Shown here: positions 60,466 to 64,000 of the stretch, piece by piece
Position numbering within the stretch: position 1 is the first letter of the stretch
Layout: each line of letters starts with the position of its first letter
Source of the DNA: Brevibacillus_C sp046036945
GTDB lineage: Bacteria > Bacillota > Bacilli > Brevibacillales > Brevibacillaceae
Reading direction: 5' to 3'
Assembly (NCBI RefSeq): GCF_046036945.1
Contig: NZ_JBJQOQ010000017.1
Coordinates: forward strand, 1-64,000
Length of the DNA stretch: 64,000 bases
Translations under genes and position numbers: made by a program
Notes under the pieces: model-generated
The model's database searches: none
The model's input: the letters and a program-made list of their open reading frames with translations, nothing else
Told to the model about the DNA's origin: nothing

Positions 60466-61827
60466 CTAATCAAAAATCGACAAATCTCCGGCCTGCTCCG
60501 TCAATCGGCCGTGCTCCATAATCCCCATCCGCTCCAGCCACTTCTCGAACTCCGCCAACGGACGCAGCCCAAGCATCTCCCGCAAGCTGGCGTCGTCGTG
60601 GTAGCTGGTGTCCTGGTAGCTGAGCATGACATCGTCGCCGCCCGGCAGTCCCATGTAAAAGTTGGCTCCGGCAACCGTCGTCAGGATGCCGGCGATTTCC
60701 TGGTCGTTCTGGTCAGCGTACATGTGGTTGGTGTAGGTAGGGGCGATCCCCATCGGCAGGCCGTGCAGCTTCCCCATAAACAGATCCTCCAGGTCGGCCC
60801 GGATCACCTGGCGGCCGTCGTAAAGCGTCTCCGGTCCGATGAACCCGGACACGTTATTGACCATGAACGGCTGCCAATGCCTCGCGTACCCGTATGTCCT
60901 CGCCTCCAGCGTCTGCATGTCGACGCCCAGATCGGCGTCGAGGGAAACCTCCGAGCCTTGTCCTGTCTCGAAGTACATGACGTTCGGTCCCGTGGAGGTC
61001 CCCATCTGCCGCACCAGCTCCATTCCCTCATCGAGGATCGCCCGGGAAATACCGAACGCTTCATTTGCCTGCTGAGTCCCTGCCAGACTCTGGAACATCA
61101 GCGCGATCGGCGCCCCGTTTTGCAGTGCTTTCATCTGTGTGGTGATGTGCGCCAGGACGCAGTTTTGCGTCGGGATGTTCCACTTGCAGATGAAGTCGTG
61201 ACTCATGTGGAGCAGACGGGATACGCTCTCAACCGAATCGTTGTTGGGGTTGATCCCGATCACGGCATCCCCTGATCCGTAGGACAGCCCTTCCTTGATC
61301 GACGCCAAAATGCCTTCGGGATCGTCGGTGGGGTGGTTGGGCTGAATGCGGAACGCCAGCCTGCCCGGCTCGCCGATGAGGGTATTGCAATACGCCTGGT
61401 TGCGGATCTTTTGGGCAGCGATGACGAGATCAAGGCTGGACATCAGCTTGGCGACCGCGGAGATCATCTCGCTGGTCAGTCCGCGGCTGATGCGGGACAG
61501 CTGGGGAAGTCCCGTCTTGTGGGAGAGGATGTACTCCCTGAGCTCTCCCACCGTCCACCCTTTGATTTCGTTGTAGATAAACAGATTCAAGTCGTCGTAA
61601 ATAATCCGTGTCACCTCGTCAGCCTCGTAGGGAATCAACGGATGTTCGTAGATATCCTTCAATTGCAGCTCGCTCAATACCACCTTCGCTGCCATCCGTT
61701 CGAGCGCAGAGGCGGCGGCGATTTTATTCAACCGGTCGCCGGACTTTTCCTCGCTCGCTTTCGCCATCACCTCTTTGATCGAGGAAAAAGCGTAGTGCTG
61801 CCCTCTCACCATGCACGACAACTTCAC
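60466..61827 (-). CDS. eutB: Ethanolamine ammonia-lyase large subunit
   Basis: 453 residues, the usual EutB length. Barrel segments LIGEPGRLAFRIQPNHPTDDPEGILASIKEGL, DAVIGINPNNDSVESVSRLLH and MYFETGQGSEVSLDADLGVDMQTLEAR are characteristic; the catalytic barrel binds adenosylcobalamin with EutC. No EutA reactivase or EutT adenosyltransferase gene is present in the window. Start: GTG 61827 with AAGGAGGG. Confidence 0.96.
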   Translation of the reverse strand: MKLSCMVRGQHYAFSSIKEVMAKASEEKSGDRLNKIAAASALERMAAKVVLSELQLKDIYEHPLIPYEADEVTRIIYDDLNLFIYNEIKGWTVGELREYILSHKTGLPQLSRISRGLTSEMISAVAKLMSSLDLVIAAQKIRNQAYCNTLIGEPGRLAFRIQPNHPTDDPEGILASIKEGLSYGSGDAVIGINPNNDSVESVSRLLHMSHDFICKWNIPTQNCVLAHITTQMKALQNGAPIALMFQSLAGTQQANEAFGISRAILDEGMELVRQMGTSTGPNVMYFETGQGSEVSLDADLGVDMQTLEARTYGYARHWQPFMVNNVSGFIGPETLYDGRQVIRADLEDLFMGKLHGLPMGIAPTYTNHMYADQNDQEIAGILTTVAGANFYMGLPGGDDVMLSYQDTSYHDDASLREMLGLRPLAEFEKWLERMGIMEHGRLTEQAGDLSIFD

Positions 61828-61878
61828 TTGGGGATCCCTCCTTGGCCTTGTCCAGCTTTTGGGAAAAGAAGGCGCCTT

Positions 61879-61916
61879 GTCCGCTCTCCATCTGGGAGAT
61901 CCGGACCAAGCCGCCG
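61879..61916 (-). promoter_or_regulatory. Hairpin in the eutB leader
   Basis: On the minus strand GTCCG-gat-CTCC-cagat-GGAG-ag-CGGAC. No T-run follows. It is the second of two successive stem-loops between the permease stop and eutB; an mRNA-processing or regulatory role is possible. Confidence 0.35.
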
Positions 61917-61924
61917 CTGCCAGT

Positions 61925-61947
61925 CCGGTTCAGACAGCGTGAACCGG
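61925..61947 (-). promoter_or_regulatory. Perfect inverted repeat upstream of eutB
   Basis: CCGGTTCA-cgctgtc-TGAACCGG on the minus strand: eight perfect pairs around a seven-base loop, five bases after the permease stop codon. Either a weak terminator without T-run, or a protein-binding or RNA-regulatory site. Confidence 0.45.
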
Positions 61948-61951
61948 GCTG

Positions 61952-63505
61952 TTACAATGAGTGGGTATGGTCCTGCCCGGAATATCTTTCCTCCTTTTTC
62001 AGGATATCTTCTATAGAGGTGTTCAGCGCTGCTTCCGGGCCTTCAAAGTTGTTTTTGTAGTAGGCAAAATCCATGATCAGCAGGATCACGAACATGGCGG
62101 CCAAAGCGTAGGCTGCGTTTTCGTTTGGCGGAATGATCATCATGATCGAGATAAAGACGATCCAGATCAGGCTGAGCACATTGATCGGCTTGCTCCACCT
62201 GCCCAGGTTCCACGGCCCGAGGTGTTTGGCCTGGAATGTTCCCTTCGCTTCGGCCCGCAGCTTCAAGTAAATCGGAATGCCGTAGGCGACGTACAGTCCG
62301 ACCACGCTGACAGCCGTCAGGAAGGCGATCGTGGTATAGGCGGTGTTCGGATTAACTGTCTTGATGATGTAGTCGACCAATGCCAGCGCAAAAGACAGAA
62401 TCACTACCAGCCAGATCGCTTTTGCCGGAGTGCGGTATTTTTTCGAGATCTCTGCCCACTGACGGCTCCAGGGCATGCCCTTGTCGCGGGAGAACGCGTA
62501 CATCATCCGGGAAAACGAAGTGATCGAGGACAGCCCGCAGAACCACATGGCAAACGTCACCAGCCAGAGTACGACCCCGCCGAACGTCCCGCCCAGCGCC
62601 TGGGTGATAATGTAGATGTAGGCGTTGTCAGATGCAGCGGCAGCGGCTGCGTCCTTGATCGACAGCGTCACCACGGACAGCATGAGGAACCCGAAGATGA
62701 ACGAAAAGGCCACTGAGCTGAAAATTCCCCAGGGAGCCCGCACCCGCGGATGGACGGTTTCTTCGATCGTGTGGGCCGAAGCATCGTACCCGGTGTACGT
62801 CCACTGTGCCTGCAAGAGTCCGATCAGAAAAGCGATCATGTACGGTTTATCGGAAAACGTCTGCCCGACCTGGAACAGGTACTCCACCGGCTGCAAGCTG
62901 TCCTTGGTGAAGAAAGCCAGGCTGATCACAAGGATCACGACCACGCCGATGTGATACCAGGCGGAGAAATCGTTGAGCCTGGCGACCACGCGAATCCCGA
63001 TGTGATTGAGAATCCCGTGGAGCAGCAGCGTGACGGCGAATACGATCAGGGTGGTCGTATCAGTCGAGGTGTACCCGAACGACCCGGCCAGCAGCGGATC
63101 GGCGAACAGCGCAAACGAATAATCGATCCCCGCCACGATTCCGACCTGTCCGATCAGGTTGATCCACGCCGTGTACCAGCCCCAGCGCTTGTTGGCGAGA
63201 ATCGCCGCCCAGTGGTACAGCGCCCCGGCCGTGGGGATCGCCGACGTCAACTCCGCCATCGAAGCGGCGATCAGCAGGACAAAAAACGAAACGATCGGCC
63301 ACCCCAGCCCCATCATCCCCGATCCGCCGTAGTACAGACCGTGGGTGTACAGCGAAACAGCACCCGTTAAAATAGATATAATCGAAAACGAGATCGCAAA
63401 GTTGGAAAACCCGCCCATATCGCGCAGCAGCTCCTGCGCGTAGCCAAATTGATTCAGGTACTTTTTATCTTCCTGCAGTTGTCTTTGTTTGTTTTGATGG
63501 TCCAT
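61952..63505 (-). CDS. APC family amine/amino acid permease, probable ethanolamine or choline-type importer
   Basis: 517 residues, 12 transmembrane segments, in the amino acid/choline (ACT) branch: LLRDMGGFSNFAISFSIISILTG, ELTSAIPTAGALYHWAA, TGYDASAHTIEETVHPRVRAPWGI. Upstream of eutB in the same direction, so ethanolamine is a reasonable substrate; GABA or choline are alternatives. Start: ATG with GGGGGGAAAG. Confidence 0.88.
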   Translation of the reverse strand: MDHQNKQRQLQEDKKYLNQFGYAQELLRDMGGFSNFAISFSIISILTGAVSLYTHGLYYGGSGMMGLGWPIVSFFVLLIAASMAELTSAIPTAGALYHWAAILANKRWGWYTAWINLIGQVGIVAGIDYSFALFADPLLAGSFGYTSTDTTTLIVFAVTLLLHGILNHIGIRVVARLNDFSAWYHIGVVVILVISLAFFTKDSLQPVEYLFQVGQTFSDKPYMIAFLIGLLQAQWTYTGYDASAHTIEETVHPRVRAPWGIFSSVAFSFIFGFLMLSVVTLSIKDAAAAAASDNAYIYIITQALGGTFGGVVLWLVTFAMWFCGLSSITSFSRMMYAFSRDKGMPWSRQWAEISKKYRTPAKAIWLVVILSFALALVDYIIKTVNPNTAYTTIAFLTAVSVVGLYVAYGIPIYLKLRAEAKGTFQAKHLGPWNLGRWSKPINVLSLIWIVFISIMMIIPPNENAAYALAAMFVILLIMDFAYYKNNFEGPEAALNTSIEDILKKEERYSGQDHTHSL

Positions 63506-63517
63506 GATCTTTCCCCC

Positions 63518-63667
63518 CTAAGGCAGATTAGACTTCTTCGCCTTGTGACCGATAAAGCTCTCATGGCTGCGCTCATCAAAATTTCGCACGGATTGGTTCG
63601 CCTTGTAACCGATCGCAACAGCTGCCGCCAACACGAGAAGCAGGAGAAAAATCCCAAGAATCATCAT
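63518..63667 (-). CDS. Small single-span membrane protein upstream of the permease
   Basis: 49 residues: an N-terminal hydrophobic helix (ILGIFLLLLVLAAAVAIGY) and a charged tail (ANQSVRNFDERSHESFIGHKAKKS). Start: ATG 63667 with GGGAGGTGG five bases upstream, which decides it; the longer open frame upstream is not translated. Twelve bases before the permease gene, so probably a small subunit or accessory of it. No family recognised. Confidence 0.65.
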   Translation of the reverse strand: MMILGIFLLLLVLAAAVAIGYKANQSVRNFDERSHESFIGHKAKKSNLP

Positions 63668-63792
63668 GTGCGCCACCTCCCTTTTTCCTAATGTACTCTC
63701 TTTAAATTGTAAAATTCCGAATATTTCATCTTTATATATTCTCTCACATATTTTGCCGGCTTGTAAAGATTTCCTCGTAGAATCAGAGAGAC

Positions 63793-63823
63793 GAAAAACG
63801 GCCGGAGCGCAGCGTCCCCGGCC
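63793..63823 (-). terminator. Terminator upstream of the eut/permease unit
   Basis: On the minus strand GGCCGGGG...CCGGCC followed by GTTTTTCG, just after the stop of the binding-protein gene. It implies that the small membrane protein, permease and eutBCH genes have their own promoter in 63668-63790, where I find no clear consensus. Confidence 0.75.
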
Positions 63824-63830
63824 ATTCAGG

Positions 63831-64000
63831 CTATTTTTTCCCTTTTCCTTTGATGTTTTCGTCCCAGTACTGCATCCAATCTTTTTCTTTCTCCGCCATG
63901 ACGTTCCAATCGAGGTCAAGCGACTTCAGCTCGATGTCTTTCATCCAATCCGGCAAGCTGTCTTTGTTGATGTCCGTGCGGGTCGGGATCTGGTACCTCT
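63831..64000 (-). CDS. 3' end of an ABC transporter substrate-binding protein (partial)
   Basis: The last 55 residues are visible and the gene continues past the right edge. The sequence (RYQIPTRTDINKDSLPDWMKDIELKS, DLDWNVMAEKEKDWMQYWDENIKG) resembles the C-terminus of iron/spermidine/phosphonate-type periplasmic binding proteins, which end in a helix carrying WxxYWDE. Substrate cannot be told. Confidence 0.6.
   Translation of the reverse strand, partial: RYQIPTRTDINKDSLPDWMKDIELKSLDLDWNVMAEKEKDWMQYWDENIKGKGKK

Noticed and set aside
61860..61951. EutV-type (ANTAR) antiterminator motif before eutB
   Set aside because: Two hairpins are present but their loops lack the required A1/G4 hexaloop pattern and there is no overlapping terminator.
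1..64000. CRISPR arrays, insertion sequences, prophage genes, complete rRNA or tRNA genes
   Set aside because: No regularly spaced repeats, transposase or integrase motifs, or tRNA-like folds were found by eye; only an rRNA leader is visible at the left edge.

Overview
The window looks like a chromosomal segment of an aerobic, spore-former-type Firmicute of moderately high GC. Bacillales, perhaps a Brevibacillus-like Paenibacillaceae, is the best guess. Reasons: AGGAGG-type ribosome binding sites, many GTG/TTG starts, Bacillus-type tandem rRNA promoters with a boxA at the left edge, an xpt-pbuX purine riboswitch, YkfB/YkfC peptidoglycan-peptide recycling and a LivM-LivG fusion. Genus is inferred, not proven. 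Almost everything is catabolic or transport.

Layout. 1-310: leader and two promoters of an rRNA operon leaving the window leftwards. 0.3-15 kb: thioesterase, ykfBC, a membrane-anchored protein, a secreted serine hydrolase, riboswitch-controlled xpt-pbuX, a MalT-like regulator, a lipoprotein and small genes. 15-20 kb: an MHS-type carboxylate permease and a Ugp-like ABC importer (no ATPase). 20.3-25.1 kb: a compact bacterial microcompartment (BMC) operon (EutN vertex, unknown protein, PduL, EutM, EutE, extended BMC-H, EutL) with its own sigma-A promoter but no signature enzyme. 25.2-33.2 kb: DeoR regulator, saccharopine-dehydrogenase-like enzyme, and the 2-aminoethylphosphonate (AEP) import and phosphonatase genes phnS2T2U2-X-W. 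33.5-41 kb: MgtC, then PPC protein / acyl-CoA ligase / thiolase / Zn-ribbon / TRAP operon. 41-49 kb: orphan SecD, a Liv-type ABC operon and a sigma-54 activator. 49-55.5 kb: a tandemly duplicated permease-amidohydrolase operon with a sigma-54 promoter. 55.6-58.2 kb: divergent bdhA-like dehydrogenase and secreted hydrolase, both with sigma-54 promoters. 58.2-63.7 kb: eutH, eutC, eutB, an APC permease and a small membrane protein. The 3' end of an ABC binding-protein gene ends the window.

How it may work together. Both PhnX (from AEP) and EutBC (from ethanolamine) release acetaldehyde; the BMC carries the acetaldehyde dehydrogenase and phosphotransacylase that would convert it to acetyl-CoA and acetyl phosphate. 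Encapsulation-peptide-like helices sit on EutC, EutE and the unknown protein. The locus can therefore be read as an acetaldehyde-processing organelle served by two head-group pathways, 33 kb apart. Separately, one palindromic motif (TGTCTC-N6-GAGACA-like) with -24/-12 promoters links the Liv operon, the dehydrogenase and the secreted hydrolase into an apparent sigma-54 regulon, probably for 3-hydroxybutyrate or its oligomers. These functional links are inferences from sequence and need experiments.
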